Source: Actinomyces qiguomingii (GTDB lineage: Bacteria; Actinomycetota; Actinomycetes; Actinomycetales; Actinomycetaceae). Taken from it: DNA of 64,000 nucleotides. Made by a program: the position numbers and the translations under genes. Where the stretch lies: the NCBI RefSeq assembly GCF_004102025.1, contig NZ_CP025228.1:124001-188000 (forward strand), in the 5' to 3' direction. Positions within the stretch are counted from its first letter, which is position 1. Each line of letters starts with the position of its first letter. The notes under the pieces were generated by a model, which saw only the letters and a program-made list of their open reading frames with translations, did no database searches and had not been told where the DNA came from. Of the stretch, positions 17,285 to 26,398 are shown in pieces.

Positions 17285-17336
17285 CGCGTAACCGCCGGGC
17301 GGGAGCACCTTCTCCCTCTCGCCCGGCGGTTACGCG
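17285..17336 (+). terminator. Hairpin terminator after the lipoprotein gene
   Basis: CGCGTAACCGCCGGGCG (17285-17301) pairs perfectly with CGCCCGGCGGTTACGCG (17320-17336) around an 18-nt loop. The stem lies 11 bp after the stop codon. There is no U tract, which is common for actinobacterial terminators. Confidence 0.7.
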
Positions 17337-17391
17337 ATTGGCAATGCGCCAGACGTCGCATCGTGTCGGTGCTCCCGTTTAGAGTCGGACC

Positions 17392-20355
17392 GTGACCACC
17401 GCCCTCTACCGCCGCTACCGGCCCGACACCTTCCAGGACGTCATCGGGCAGGAGCACGTTACTGCTCCGCTCATGGCGGCCCTGAGCGCCGACCGCGTCA
17501 CCCACGCCTACCTGTTCTCTGGCCCGCGCGGCTGCGGCAAAACCACCTCCGCCCGCATCCTGGCGCGCTGCCTGAACTGCGATCGGTATCCCACCAACAC
17601 CCCCTGCGGGCAGTGCCCCTCCTGCCGGGACCTGGCCACCGGCGGGACGGGCTCGCTCGACGTCGTCGAGATCGACGCCGCCAGCCACAACGGCGTCGAC
17701 GACGCTCGTGACTTGCGCGAGCGAGCCTCCTTCGCCCCTGCCCGAGATCGCTACAAGATCTTCATCCTCGACGAGGCCCACATGGTCACCCCACAGGGCT
17801 TCAACGCCCTGCTCAAACTGGTCGAGGAGCCGCCGGAGCACGTGAAGTTCATCTTCGCTACCACCGAGCCGGACAAGGTCATCGGCACCATCCGCTCCCG
17901 CACCCACCACTATCCCTTCCGGCTGGTTCCGCCGGACATCCTGGAGGGCTACTTGGGTCGCCTGTGCCAGGCGGAGAGCATCGGCGTGGGTCCGGGTGTA
18001 TTCCCCCTGGTGGTGCGCGCCGGCGGCGGCAGCGTGCGCGACACCCTGTCGGTGATGGACCAGCTCATCGGCGGCGCCGTCGACGGCGAGGTCGACTACC
18101 AGCGCGCAGTCGCCCTCCTGGGTTACACGGACACCACTTTGCTGGACTCCTGCGTGGACGCAGTTGCCGCCGCTGACGGTGCGGGTGTGTTCCGGGTGGT
18201 GGACCGCGTGGTCACCTCCGGGCACGATCCACGCCGCTTCGTTGAGGACCTGCTGCAACGGCTGCGGGACCTGCTGGTGATCGCACTGGCCGGCAGTGAG
18301 GCCGGACCTGCCCTCGGTTCTCTGCCCGCCGACGAGCTCTCCCGCATGCAGACCCAGGCCCGCACCATCGGTGCCCCCGGGCTGTCCCGGGCGGCGGATG
18401 TAACCGCCCAGGCCCTGGACCAGATGGTGGGCGCGACCTCACCCCGGCTGCAGCTGGAGTTGCTCATGGCCCGCCTGCTGCTGCCTGCGGAACCCGCGGC
18501 ATCGGCGTCGCAGCCCGCTGCGATGGCGGGCCGACCGGCGCGCGCCAATGCTGGAGCGCCCGCCCCGACGCCGTCGCGGCCCACGCCAGCAGCACCGGCC
18601 CGGCCGCACCCGACCGTGCCTGCTGCGGCACCGGAGGCGGTCGCCGCTGCCCCGGTCGCACCCAACGTCCCCCAGGACTCGCCCGCCGCTCACGCCGCGA
18701 CCCCGGTCGCCGACCATGCCGCCGCATCCGCGCGCGGCTCCAGGCCGGATGCGCCCGAGCGACGCCCGGCTTCGCCCGCCCAACCTGGCCCCGCGGCACC
18801 ACCTGGGGCGCGGTCCGCCTCTGCGGTGCCGCCTGGCAGCGCCGCCGACGCCGGGGCACCGCCTGGCAGCGCCGCCGACGCCGAAATGATTCGTGCCCGC
18901 TGGCAGGAGGTGCTCGACGCCGCCAAGCGCTCGCGCCGGGCCACTTGGGCCCTGGTGGGACCCAACTCCCAGCCGGGCGGCCTGGACGGTGGCGTCTTCC
19001 AGGTCATCTTCACCGGTCAGGGCCTGGTCAACGCCTTCGAGAACGGAGGGCATGGGCCGGTTCTCGCCCAGGCCATCCATCAGGCGCTGGGCCTGAGTGT
19101 GGAGGTGCACGCGGTGCTTTCCGGTCCCCAGGGAGGTCCCGGTGGACCTGCTGGCCCAGGTGCCGGCCCTGGCGGGTCGGCAGGACCTCGCGGTGGTAGC
19201 AGCGCTGGCGGGCGTGATGGTTTCGGTGCCCACACCGGGATGGGCGTGAACGCCGAGCCGGGTCCCTCCCACGGTTACGTGGAGGACGCGGGCGGTGACC
19301 GCGGCCAGGTTCCCATAAGCCCGAGAGTCTCGCAGGATACTCAAGCCGGTGCTGACGCCGTGGGCGGATCCGTGCCGGCCTCAGCCGCGCCGGTTTCCAT
19401 CGGTGACGATGGTTGGGGAGAGGTCGCCGTCCCCGGTAACCGCCGAACCGAGCAGGCGGCGGCCGTCGACGTCGCCCCGGCGCCCGACATAATCGATTCG
19501 GCCCACAGTTCAGCCCCTCTGGCGCGAAGCACTCCTCCTTCCGCACCGCCGTCGGCGCCGGGGGCCGAGGAACTGGCGGCCCCCGCCTCCACTACTGTCG
19601 GGTCGCAGGACCCGGTGTCGCAGGACCCGCCGATGGGCACCCCAGAGGGCAACATCGTCGATTCCACCGGCGCCTCTGCGGCGGACGGGGCAGGCGCGCC
19701 CGCAACTCCCTCGCCCGACCGACCGTCGACGGCTGGTGCGTCGGATATTGCGGCAACAGCGGCGACGAGTACCCAGGCGGTGGACGCCGTTCCCGGCGCC
19801 GAGCCGGGTGAGGATCCCGATGCCGCTCCGCTGGCCACCGTGCACCGGCTGCATCCTCTTCCTGAGACCCCCACGTCTTCGTCGGCTTCACCGCCTACGG
19901 CGAATTCCTTGGGCGCCGCCGAATCCGCCCAGGGACCCACAGTGTCATCTGGAGTTTCGCCGGAATCCGCCGATACGGCGGTCGGCGTGGACCCGGGCTC
20001 CCGACCACATGGCCTGTCCCCGGTGGCCTGGGACGGCCCGGAGCAGACCTTTTCAGACGGCGTGCCTGTGCCTGAGGAGCCCGGTGATCCCGAAGGGCCG
20101 TCGGAGGACGGGCCGCCCGGATCCGGCCGTCTGGCCGCCGCACAGGCGGCCGCCAGGGCGGCGGCCCGCGGTGCAGCCCGCAGCCACAGCGATGACGCCC
20201 CGCCCGTGCCCGCACGTCCCGCTCTTGAGGACGACCTGCCCAGCGAGGACGATGAAGACGCCGAGGAGGCCGGCGTTGTCGGCCTCGAAGTCGTCAAACG
20301 TCTCCTGGGCGCCACCGTCCTGGAGGAAGTCACCGTGACCCAGGAAGGACACTGA
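17392..20355 (+). CDS. dnaX: DNA polymerase III subunit gamma/tau
   Basis: Clamp-loader ATPase of the replisome. The N-terminal ~360 residues are the conserved part: [19 protein letters not shown], Walker [11 protein letters not shown], the zinc ligands CLNC...CGQCPSC, Walker B LDEAHM, the sensor 1 region [15 protein letters not shown], and the lid and collar domains. A low-complexity Ala/Pro/Gly linker follows from about residue 365. It is interrupted by a folded segment, about 500-580 ([18 protein letters not shown]), as in other gamma/tau proteins. The total, 987 residues, is long because of the linker. GTG 17392 is six bases after a possible -10 box (TAGAGT, 17380-17385), so the message may be leaderless. 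recR follows two bases after the stop. Confidence 0.95.
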   Translation: MTTALYRRYRPDTFQDVIGQEHVTAPLMAALSADRVTHAYLFSGPRGCGKTTSARILARCLNCDRYPTNTPCGQCPSCRDLATGGTGSLDVVEIDAASHNGVDDARDLRERASFAPARDRYKIFILDEAHMVTPQGFNALLKLVEEPPEHVKFIFATTEPDKVIGTIRSRTHHYPFRLVPPDILEGYLGRLCQAESIGVGPGVFPLVVRAGGGSVRDTLSVMDQLIGGAVDGEVDYQRAVALLGYTDTTLLDSCVDAVAAADGAGVFRVVDRVVTSGHDPRRFVEDLLQRLRDLLVIALAGSEAGPALGSLPADELSRMQTQARTIGAPGLSRAADVTAQALDQMVGATSPRLQLELLMARLLLPAEPAASASQPAAMAGRPARANAGAPAPTPSRPTPAAPARPHPTVPAAAPEAVAAAPVAPNVPQDSPAAHAATPVADHAAASARGSRPDAPERRPASPAQPGPAAPPGARSASAVPPGSAADAGAPPGSAADAEMIRARWQEVLDAAKRSRRATWALVGPNSQPGGLDGGVFQVIFTGQGLVNAFENGGHGPVLAQAIHQALGLSVEVHAVLSGPQGGPGGPAGPGAGPGGSAGPRGGSSAGGRDGFGAHTGMGVNAEPGPSHGYVEDAGGDRGQVPISPRVSQDTQAGADAVGGSVPASAAPVSIGDDGWGEVAVPGNRRTEQAAAVDVAPAPDIIDSAHSSAPLARSTPPSAPPSAPGAEELAAPASTTVGSQDPVSQDPPMGTPEGNIVDSTGASAADGAGAPATPSPDRPSTAGASDIAATAATSTQAVDAVPGAEPGEDPDAAPLATVHRLHPLPETPTSSSASPPTANSLGAAESAQGPTVSSGVSPESADTAVGVDPGSRPHGLSPVAWDGPEQTFSDGVPVPEEPGDPEGPSEDGPPGSGRLAAAQAAARAAARGAARSHSDDAPPVPARPALEDDLPSEDDEDAEEAGVVGLEVVKRLLGATVLEEVTVTQEGH

Positions 20356-20357
20356 CA

Positions 20358-20972
20358 TTGTCCGCTGCCTATGAAGGCGCACTTCAGGACCTGGTCGACC
20401 AGTTCGGCGAACTGCCCGGCATCGGCCCCAAATCCGCCCAGCGGCTAGCCTTTCACATACTGTCAGCGGATGCCGACTCCGTTGAGCAGCTGGTGGAGGC
20501 GCTACGCGCCGTTAAGTCCCGGGTGCGGTTCTGTCTCACCTGCGGGAACGTGGCCGAGTCCGAGCAGTGCGCCGTCTGCCGTGACCCGCGTCGCGACCGC
20601 AGCGTCGTGTGCGTGGTGGAGGAACCCAAGGATGTGGTAGCCATTGAGCGGACCCGCGAATACCGGGGGCTGTACCACGTGCTGGGTGGCGCTATCGACC
20701 CGATCAACGGGGTGGGGCCGGACGACCTGCGCATCCGCGAGCTGTTCACCCGGGTGGGGGACGGTGAAGTGGAGGAGGTGATCCTGGCCACCGATCCGGA
20801 TGTTGTGGGTGAGGCGACCGCCGCCTACCTGACGCGCATGCTGCGCACCATGGCCGTGCCCGTATCGCGACTGGCCTCCGGCCTGCCCGTTGGCAGCGAC
20901 CTGGAGTACGCCGATGAGGTCACCCTTGGTCGCGCCTTCGAGGGGCGTCGCCGCGTAGACGAGGAGAACTGA
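20358..20972 (+). CDS. recR: Recombination mediator protein RecR
   Basis: Helps load RecA at gaps together with RecO and RecF. At 204 residues it has the full family length: N-terminal helix-hairpin-helix ([17 protein letters not shown]), zinc finger CLTCGN...CAVC, then the Toprim domain with VVEEPKD and [16 protein letters not shown], and the C-terminal LGRAFEGRR. It starts with TTG at 20358, two bases past the dnaX stop, so it is translationally coupled. The dnaX-recR pair is conserved across bacteria. Confidence 0.96.
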   Translation: MSAAYEGALQDLVDQFGELPGIGPKSAQRLAFHILSADADSVEQLVEALRAVKSRVRFCLTCGNVAESEQCAVCRDPRRDRSVVCVVEEPKDVVAIERTREYRGLYHVLGGAIDPINGVGPDDLRIRELFTRVGDGEVEEVILATDPDVVGEATAAYLTRMLRTMAVPVSRLASGLPVGSDLEYADEVTLGRAFEGRRRVDEEN

Positions 20973-20980
20973 GCGTAGTG

Positions 20981-21140
20981 CATGGACCGCCTGGCTGCCG
21001 TTGGACCGCCTGAAACGCACTCTCAGACGGTCCAACCGCAAAAGCGCGGTCCAAGCGCAGGAACGCGGTCCAAGTACGCGGCCGGCAGCTGGCCGGACCC
21101 GCACCCACCACCGCCAACACCCCCAAACCGGAAGAGCCAT
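20981..21140 (+). repeat. Dispersed intergenic repeat, copy 3
   Basis: Contains TTGGACCG and CGGTCCAA as perfect 8-bp inverted arms around about 20 bases, two further GGTCCAA heptamers, the CACCCACCACCGCCAACACC stretch and the end motif ACCGGAAGAGCC. It is followed by ATAACCATCGAATTCGGTCG, the phrase that precedes copy 1 at about 9.65 kb. The remaining bases to 21390 hold no gene. Confidence 0.75.
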
Positions 21141-21390
21141 ATAACCATCGAATTCGGTCGGCGGGGCCGGGGGCTGGGTGTATTTGGTGCTGCGGGGCGT
21201 GGAGGCCCCGTGTAGGGGCTGTGGGCGGATCGAGCGGCGTACGGCGCGGCGGCGCTCCTTGCCACCAGCTTGCTACCAGCCGTGGTGTCCGCCCGCCTAC
21301 TTTCATCCCCGGAGCGCACACGGGCTCCAAGCGGGCCGGGTAGGCTCTCCGGGAGGACGAACGCACGACGCGCTTGAGAGGGGAGCAGAC

Positions 21391-22206
21391 GTGGCCGCAC
21401 AGCCCACAGCTGGAGTTTGGGATGAGGACCCCGATGGCGCCTCGATCGTCCTGGCCACCGGCCGGCCACGTCACGATCTGCTGGTGGTCGCCGAGCCGGG
21501 GATGCTGACCGAACTGGACGAGTCCTGGGGTCGGCCCACCTCTCGCGTGCGCCTATCCTTCCTCCCCGGAGTGTCCGCGCCCGCCGGCATCGGTCAGGAG
21601 GACACGCTGTGCTCCTATGACCGCGACGGCGTCGGCGTGCTCGTGGCGCGCGGCCGCACCAGCCTGTTCGAGGGTAAGTCCGCCCGTCGCACCACCGCCC
21701 TGGCACGCATCGCCCCCGGCGCCGGGGTGCGCGCCGCCATCCTCATCACCCGAGCCGCCGGCCTCGGCGGCTTTGTTCCCGGGGACTTCCTCACTATCAG
21801 CGACCATATGAGTCTGACCGGTGCGGCCCTGTTCCCTGCTACCGGACCGGTGGAAGCCGCCTGGGACCAGGATCTTCTCGCCGAGCTGTCGGGACTCGAC
21901 GGCGTACGTGCCTCCGCCGTCGTCGCCCTCACCCCGGGGCCGGTGCGCCCGAGCCCGACCGAGGCCCGCGTCCTGGCCGCCCTGGGCGCCGACGCCGTAG
22001 TCACCGACACGGTCGCCGAGGCTATGGCCCTGGCGTCGCGTGGAGTGCGCGTGACCGCATTGGCATATGTGGATGCGGTGGCGGGAACCGAAAGTCGCGG
22101 CGGGGGCCGCCGTGCCGTCGCGCCGCCGACAACCGATTTCCAGCAGGCGCCCGCCCCCGATGTGGTCCTCGCCGCAGTGGAAAAGGTTATCGACGCCCTG
22201 GACTGA
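21391..22206 (+). CDS. Purine-nucleoside phosphorylase
   Basis: Cytoplasmic salvage enzyme cleaving purine nucleosides with phosphate to the free base and ribose 1-phosphate. GTG 21391 is chosen because GAGAGGGGAG ends just before it; a longer frame reaching 21178 runs into the dispersed repeat and is Arg-rich and atypical. Seen features are VRLSFLPGVSAPAGIG in the N-terminal half, the ITRAAGLGGFVPGDFLTISDHMSLTG segment (positions about 117-142, the substrate-binding region of trimeric PNPs, shown here only as landmarks), and the C-terminal VTALAYVDAVAG. The 271-residue length fits. A TAGGCT -10 box at 21341 is plausible. Confidence 0.8.
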   Translation: MAAQPTAGVWDEDPDGASIVLATGRPRHDLLVVAEPGMLTELDESWGRPTSRVRLSFLPGVSAPAGIGQEDTLCSYDRDGVGVLVARGRTSLFEGKSARRTTALARIAPGAGVRAAILITRAAGLGGFVPGDFLTISDHMSLTGAALFPATGPVEAAWDQDLLAELSGLDGVRASAVVALTPGPVRPSPTEARVLAALGADAVVTDTVAEAMALASRGVRVTALAYVDAVAGTESRGGGRRAVAPPTTDFQQAPAPDVVLAAVEKVIDALD

Positions 22207-22245
22207 GCAAGCCGCGCACGGCGTCAATCATCTAGTCTCAGCCCC

Positions 22246-22977
22246 GTGAAACCCTTCCTCATGCTGGCCGCCCGCGCCGACGACGAGCCCGCCGACGCTG
22301 AGTACGAGGCCTTCCTGCTGCGCACCGGACTGAACGAGTCCAGCCTGATCCGCCACCGTCTCGAGGCCGAGCCCATGCCGGAGATCGACCTGGAGGACTG
22401 GTCGGGCATCATCGTCGGCGGCTCGCCCTTCAACACCTCCACCCCACAGGAGGACAAGAGTCGGGTGCAGCTGCGCGTCGAGGGCGAACTAGACGCACTC
22501 ATCACGCGTCTGCTGGAGGCCGACTTCCCCTTCATGGGTGCGTGCTATGGCCTGGGCCTGCTCACCAGGCACGAGGGCGGTGTGGTAGACGGCACCTACA
22601 GCGAGGAGGTGTCCTACCCGCAGGTGGAACTGACCCGGGCGGGCCGCACCGATCCTCTGATGGAGGGCATGCCCACGTCTTTTCAGGCCTTCGTCGCTCA
22701 CACCGAGGCTGTTGCCGCCCCACCCGCCGGCGGGGTCGTGCTGGCCTCCTCGGCGACGTGCCCCGTGCAGATCCTGCGGGTGCGCAGCAACCTGTACGCC
22801 ACCCAGTTCCACCCCGAACTGGACGGCGACTATCTGGCTCATCGCCTGGCCTTCTACGCCGGCCACGGCTATTTCGACGACGACCGCCTGCCCCAGATCC
22901 AACAGGAGGTGCGCCGTCAGGACGTCTCGGATTCCTGGAAGGTGCTGTCCAACTTTGTGACTCGCTATTCCCGCTGA
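22246..22977 (+). CDS. Class I glutamine amidotransferase-like protein (catalytic triad present)
   Basis: A 243-residue GATase-fold protein from GTG 22246. The nucleophile elbow FMGACYGLGLL holds the catalytic Cys, and QFHPELDGDY near the C-terminus holds His and Glu, so a complete triad is visible. GGSPFNTSTPQ is the oxyanion/strand segment. Stand-alone proteins of this group resemble the GuaA N-terminal domain and may act on gamma-glutamyl compounds; the substrate is unknown. A TAGTCT box at 22233-22238 lies seven bases before the start, so the transcript may be leaderless. A related gene lacking the triad lies at 23893-24630 on the other strand. Confidence 0.85.
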   Translation: MKPFLMLAARADDEPADAEYEAFLLRTGLNESSLIRHRLEAEPMPEIDLEDWSGIIVGGSPFNTSTPQEDKSRVQLRVEGELDALITRLLEADFPFMGACYGLGLLTRHEGGVVDGTYSEEVSYPQVELTRAGRTDPLMEGMPTSFQAFVAHTEAVAAPPAGGVVLASSATCPVQILRVRSNLYATQFHPELDGDYLAHRLAFYAGHGYFDDDRLPQIQQEVRRQDVSDSWKVLSNFVTRYSR

Positions 22978-23145
22978 ACCATCCTGTTCGGCCGGGGCGT
23001 AACCGAAGGATGGGCGGGTTGGGCCATGGACACGGCGATGGCACGGTGTCAGGATGACAGCAACCCGTGAATGAGGGTTCACGGACAACCCAGGTGCGAA
23101 TGGTCGCGCACGGTGCGGCCTTGGCGCACGGAAGAAGGTTCGAAC

Positions 23146-23832
23146 ATGTCCCGCATCGTGATCGTAGGTGGCCACGGCAAGGTCGCCCTGCTGCTCGCCC
23201 CGCTCCTGGTACAGCGCGGCGACGACGTCGTCTCCCTTATTCGCGACCCCGCCCAGGCCGAGGATGTGGAGGCCACTGGCGCCACCGCCTTGGTCGTATC
23301 CGTCGAGGAGGCCAGCGAGCAGGAACTGGCGGCCGCCTTCGATGGGGCGGACGCCGTCGTCTGGTCGGCCGGGGCCGGTGGAAAGGGCGGGCCGCAGCGC
23401 ACCGAGGCGGTTGATCGTGAGGCCGCGATCCGGTCTATGGAGGCCGCCCGGGCGGCCTGCGTGTCCCGTTACGTGATGGTCTCCTTCGCCGGTTCGCACG
23501 GTGCGGACCCGGTTCCGGCCGATCACCCGCTGCGCACCTATGCGCTGGCCAAGCTTGCTGCCGACCGCCATCTGGTGGCCTCGGATCTGGACTGGACGAT
23601 CCTCGGCCCCGGGCTGCTGACCCTGGATGAGCCGACCGGCCGCATCGACGTCGGCCGTTTCGACGGCGAGGCGCAGGCGCCCACTTCACGAGCCAATGTC
23701 GCGGCCGTCATCGCAGCGGTACTGGTGGATCCTGCCAGTACCGGGAAGGTGATCCCCTTCCGCGACGGTCATACGCCCATCGCCGAGGCGATCGCCGACG
23801 TCCCGGACGAGTACGCCGACCTGGACTCCTGA
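23146..23832 (+). CDS. NAD(P)-binding SDR-type protein
   Basis: A 228-residue atypical short-chain dehydrogenase (NAD(P)H-binding, YwnB/HSCARG-like). The start at ATG 23146 follows GAAGAAGG and the nucleotide-binding motif VIVGGHGKVA begins three residues later; an upstream extension to 23071 is not conserved in character. Other landmarks: ADAVVWSAGAGG, RYVMVSFAG, the YALAKLAADR segment with the Tyr-xxx-Lys pair, and DWTILGPGLLTLDEPTG. It may be a redox sensor or an epimerase-like enzyme. Located between the two amidotransferase-fold genes. Confidence 0.85.
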   Translation: MSRIVIVGGHGKVALLLAPLLVQRGDDVVSLIRDPAQAEDVEATGATALVVSVEEASEQELAAAFDGADAVVWSAGAGGKGGPQRTEAVDREAAIRSMEAARAACVSRYVMVSFAGSHGADPVPADHPLRTYALAKLAADRHLVASDLDWTILGPGLLTLDEPTGRIDVGRFDGEAQAPTSRANVAAVIAAVLVDPASTGKVIPFRDGHTPIAEAIADVPDEYADLDS

Positions 23833-23892
23833 CCGGGCCGCCCGACTGAAAGCCGCCTCCCGCCGTGTCGAGGCCGGCGGGAGGCGGTTGAA

Positions 23893-24630
23893 TCATTCGC
23901 GGCTGAAGTGGGTCACAAAGTTGCGGATGACCCGGCCCGCCACATGTTCCTGCGAGCTACGCGCCTCGGCCAGGATGTTGTCCACCAGGCCAGGATCCCC
24001 GTAGCCGGCATCGGAGTAGACCGAGACGCGCTGGGCGAAGCGTTCGGCATCGAGTTCGGGATTGAACTGGGTACCGTAGACGCTCTTGCCGACCCGGATC
24101 ATCTGTACCGGGCAGTCCGCGGAGCTGGCCAGCAGTGTGGCGTGCTGCGGCACGTCCACGGCGCCCTCATGGTGGCCGACGAAGGCGCTAAAGGTCTGCG
24201 GCATACCAGCCAGCAGCGGGTCCTGGCGGCCCTCGGCGGTGAGGTAGACGTCGGTTGTGCCCAGCTGTTCGCCGAACTCCCGGGAGGACGGGGTGCCGAG
24301 GTAACCGGCGAGTACCTCCAGCCCGAAACCGGTGGCCAGCACGGGCACACCGCCTTTGAGTGAGAGGGCGAGCAGTTCACGCACCTGCTCCTCCACCCGC
24401 AGCTGGGTGCGAGTCTTGGCTGACTCCGGCGTCGAGGTGTCGTAGGGGCTGCCGCCGATGAACACCCCGGAGACGTCCTGTGCGGAGAAGGCGTCGGAGT
24501 AGTCGACCTCCTCCAGGAGGATGTGCTGGAGGTACTGCGGTTCTAGCCCGCCCTGGGCCAGGAAGGAGTCGTATTCGCTCTGCGCGGCTTCCAGCTCGGG
24601 ACGCGTCGAGACCATGATGAAAGGCTTCAC
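23893..24630 (-). CDS. Amidotransferase-fold protein lacking the catalytic Cys and His
   Basis: A 245-residue paralogue of the protein at 22246-22977; both begin GTG and read MKPF(L/I)M, and both share GGSP(F/Y)(N/D)TSTP. At the nucleophile position this copy has VLATGFGLEVL, so Gly replaces Cys. At the triad His position it has QFNPELDAERF, so Asn replaces His. The rest of the fold, including the Glu, is kept without stops or frameshifts. I infer a pseudoenzyme, perhaps a binding or regulatory partner of the active copy 0.9 kb away. Convergent with the SDR-type gene. Confidence 0.8.
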   Translation of the reverse strand: MKPFIMVSTRPELEAAQSEYDSFLAQGGLEPQYLQHILLEEVDYSDAFSAQDVSGVFIGGSPYDTSTPESAKTRTQLRVEEQVRELLALSLKGGVPVLATGFGLEVLAGYLGTPSSREFGEQLGTTDVYLTAEGRQDPLLAGMPQTFSAFVGHHEGAVDVPQHATLLASSADCPVQMIRVGKSVYGTQFNPELDAERFAQRVSVYSDAGYGDPGLVDNILAEARSSQEHVAGRVIRNFVTHFSRE

Positions 24631-24763
24631 GCGATTACCTTACGGGTTTCATCGCCGTCGGGTGCAGCACGAGCGGGTGGGCCGCCCCACCCGCCGATGA
24701 GGGTGCGCCGAAGCCTTCGTGGGCCGTGTCTTGCCGAATAATTCCCGAGGGCGGCGTGGGGGG

Positions 24764-25111
24764 TCAGGGCGTCAACGTGATCATCCACCACAGCCATAGC
24801 CAGCCGATGGTGGCGGCCCCGCCGACGATGATGGCGAACCAGGCCTGGCCGTGTCCGCCGTTATAGCTGCCACGCAGACGTTGCAGCGCCAGACAGCCCA
24901 GCCCGAATGCGAACAGGCCCAGAACCGGGATGAGACTGAGGATGGCGCATACCACGGCGGCGACGGCGCTGGGTTCGGTGTGATGACGGGGAGCCTGGTA
25001 GCCGGGGCCGGCGAAGATCTCATACGAATCGAGCTGTTCGGTGCCCGGGAAGACGAAACCGGCCGGGACGATCCGGGTGGGGTCGACGACGTCGGGCTGC
25101 TCCTGGCTCAT
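24764..25111 (-). CDS. DUF4190-like small membrane protein
   Basis: A 115-residue protein with a polar N-terminal third (PTRIVPAGFVFPGTEQL) and two hydrophobic hairpin helices: AVVCAILSLIPVLGLFAFGL, then AWFAIIVGGAATIGWLWLWW. The pair separated by a short basic loop (ALQRLRGS) is the DUF4190 pattern, seen in many actinobacterial membrane proteins of unknown role. ATG 25111. Stands alone between the amidotransferase-fold gene and the LytR_C gene, all on the minus strand. Confidence 0.75.
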   Translation of the reverse strand: MSQEQPDVVDPTRIVPAGFVFPGTEQLDSYEIFAGPGYQAPRHHTEPSAVAAVVCAILSLIPVLGLFAFGLGCLALQRLRGSYNGGHGQAWFAIIVGGAATIGWLWLWWMITLTP

Positions 25112-25228
25112 GGTGCCATCGTGCCACGGATCCGGTGTGAGGTGGTTGTATGATCTTCCGCCACCTCACGGGAGGTGGTGCGCCGGTGCACGATTACGTC
25201 TCCCGGAGTTCTTGGCGCCGAGCCGCGG

Positions 25229-25855
25229 TCAGTCGGCGGCCTCGGGGGCCGCAGGCGTGGCGACGGCGGACACGCAGCCGGAGGGCGCGGAGATCACCTG
25301 ACCGGTTTTGAGTTGGCCTATCTCCTCCGTGGACAGGATGCCGGTGGAGTACTGGTCGCCCAGCACCACGCTGACCGTTTGGTCATCGGCGGCCTGATTC
25401 TCATCGATCTGCACGATTACGGAGCCGGTGAATACCTGCTTGAGCGTGTAGGCGTTGGTTAGTCCGGCGGGGGATGTGGTCAGTTGCACCTCACCGGAAT
25501 AGTCGCCCATGGGCCAGTCGGCCGTGTTGTTGACGCTCAGGCCGGCCTCCCCGAGCGTGTCGGCGACGCCGCCGGCCAGCCCCGTGGTGTCGGTGCCGTT
25601 GTAGACATTGACCGGGATGGAGGAGATCTCCACCGTGGTGGCGTCGTTTGGCGGGCAGGGCTGAGTCAAGGTCTGCGTATCATCCTCCGCGGCGGAAAAG
25701 CCCGGATCGTAGATGGTCGGCAGCATCCCGCTCCACATCATCAGGCAGACGGCCGTCACCGCGGCCATGACCGTCAGCGTGCCACCGATCACGATTGTCT
25801 GCCGGCGCTTGAGGCGGCGCCGGTACTCGGCGTAGGGGTCGGGGGAAGAACTCAC
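25229..25855 (-). CDS. LytR C-terminal-domain (LytR_C) membrane protein
   Basis: A 208-residue protein from GTG 25855. A short basic cytoplasmic start (YRRRLKRRQ) leads to one transmembrane helix (TLTVMAAVTAVCLMMWSGML) and an extracytoplasmic part. The segment VNVYNGTDTTGLAGGVADTL is the LytR_C signature. This domain occurs at the end of LytR-CpsA-Psr cell-wall enzymes and alone in single-pass proteins such as this. No LCP catalytic domain is present. A role at the cell envelope is inferred from the family. Confidence 0.8.
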   Translation of the reverse strand: MSSSPDPYAEYRRRLKRRQTIVIGGTLTVMAAVTAVCLMMWSGMLPTIYDPGFSAAEDDTQTLTQPCPPNDATTVEISSIPVNVYNGTDTTGLAGGVADTLGEAGLSVNNTADWPMGDYSGEVQLTTSPAGLTNAYTLKQVFTGSVIVQIDENQAADDQTVSVVLGDQYSTGILSTEEIGQLKTGQVISAPSGCVSAVATPAAPEAAD

Positions 25856-25922
25856 GTCCTCAGAGTAGTGGACGGCCGGGATTTGCGGGGACCGGGAGGG
25901 GACGGGATGCGGTGTCGGGGGA

Positions 25923-26396
25923 TCAGCGACCGGGGATGTCGATGGTCGCTCGCCGCCACTGCTCCTGCGCAGCGCGGGTGGGACGCCACCGGCCCTCGCT
26001 GTTGACCCGCCACCACCACGGCTCCGGCACGGGCAGGATCCGCCCCTCGCTGACGGCCATGCCCTGGAACATGATGCCGACGTCGATGGGCACCTGCGTG
26101 AACACGTCGCAGCGCTCCTCCCACGGCACTAGGAACTGGTTGACCACGTACGGCGGCTCCCACTCCAGCGGGAAGGCCACTTGCAGCACGCGGGTGAGTT
26201 CGCGTGCGTCGGCTACCAGGGTCGGCCGTACGATCTGCAGGCTGGGGCGCCGATCGGAGAAATCGGTGAAGATGGCTACCCCGGAGTCGTCTGCGGTGGG
26301 CGTGTAGGTGGCGGTGATATCGCGGACAAGTGCCAGGCTGACCACGTCAATGACCTCCGGAACCTCCTGGGTGACGGCGGTGATTATGCGGGGCAC
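25923..26396 (-). CDS. Hypothetical protein next to a secretion-associated gene
   Basis: A 157-residue soluble protein with no signal peptide. It has a beta-rich start (RIITAVTQEVPEVIDVVSLA), an aromatic middle (FPLEWEPPYVVNQFLVPWE) and a Trp-rich end (PEPWWWRVNSEGRWRP). No domain recognised. Its start lies only a few bases after the stop of the 26399-27475 gene, so they form one transcription unit. The two genes lie just upstream of the WXG-like genes of the type VII locus, and are divergent from them, hence perhaps accessory to secretion (inference). Confidence 0.6.
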   Translation of the reverse strand: MPRIITAVTQEVPEVIDVVSLALVRDITATYTPTADDSGVAIFTDFSDRRPSLQIVRPTLVADARELTRVLQVAFPLEWEPPYVVNQFLVPWEERCDVFTQVPIDVGIMFQGMAVSEGRILPVPEPWWWRVNSEGRWRPTRAAQEQWRRATIDIPGR

Positions 26397-26398
26397 GG

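Noticed and set aside
21178..21390. Upstream extension of the purine nucleoside phosphorylase
   Set aside because: Arg/Cys-rich, starts in the dispersed repeat, and a good ribosome site precedes GTG 21391.
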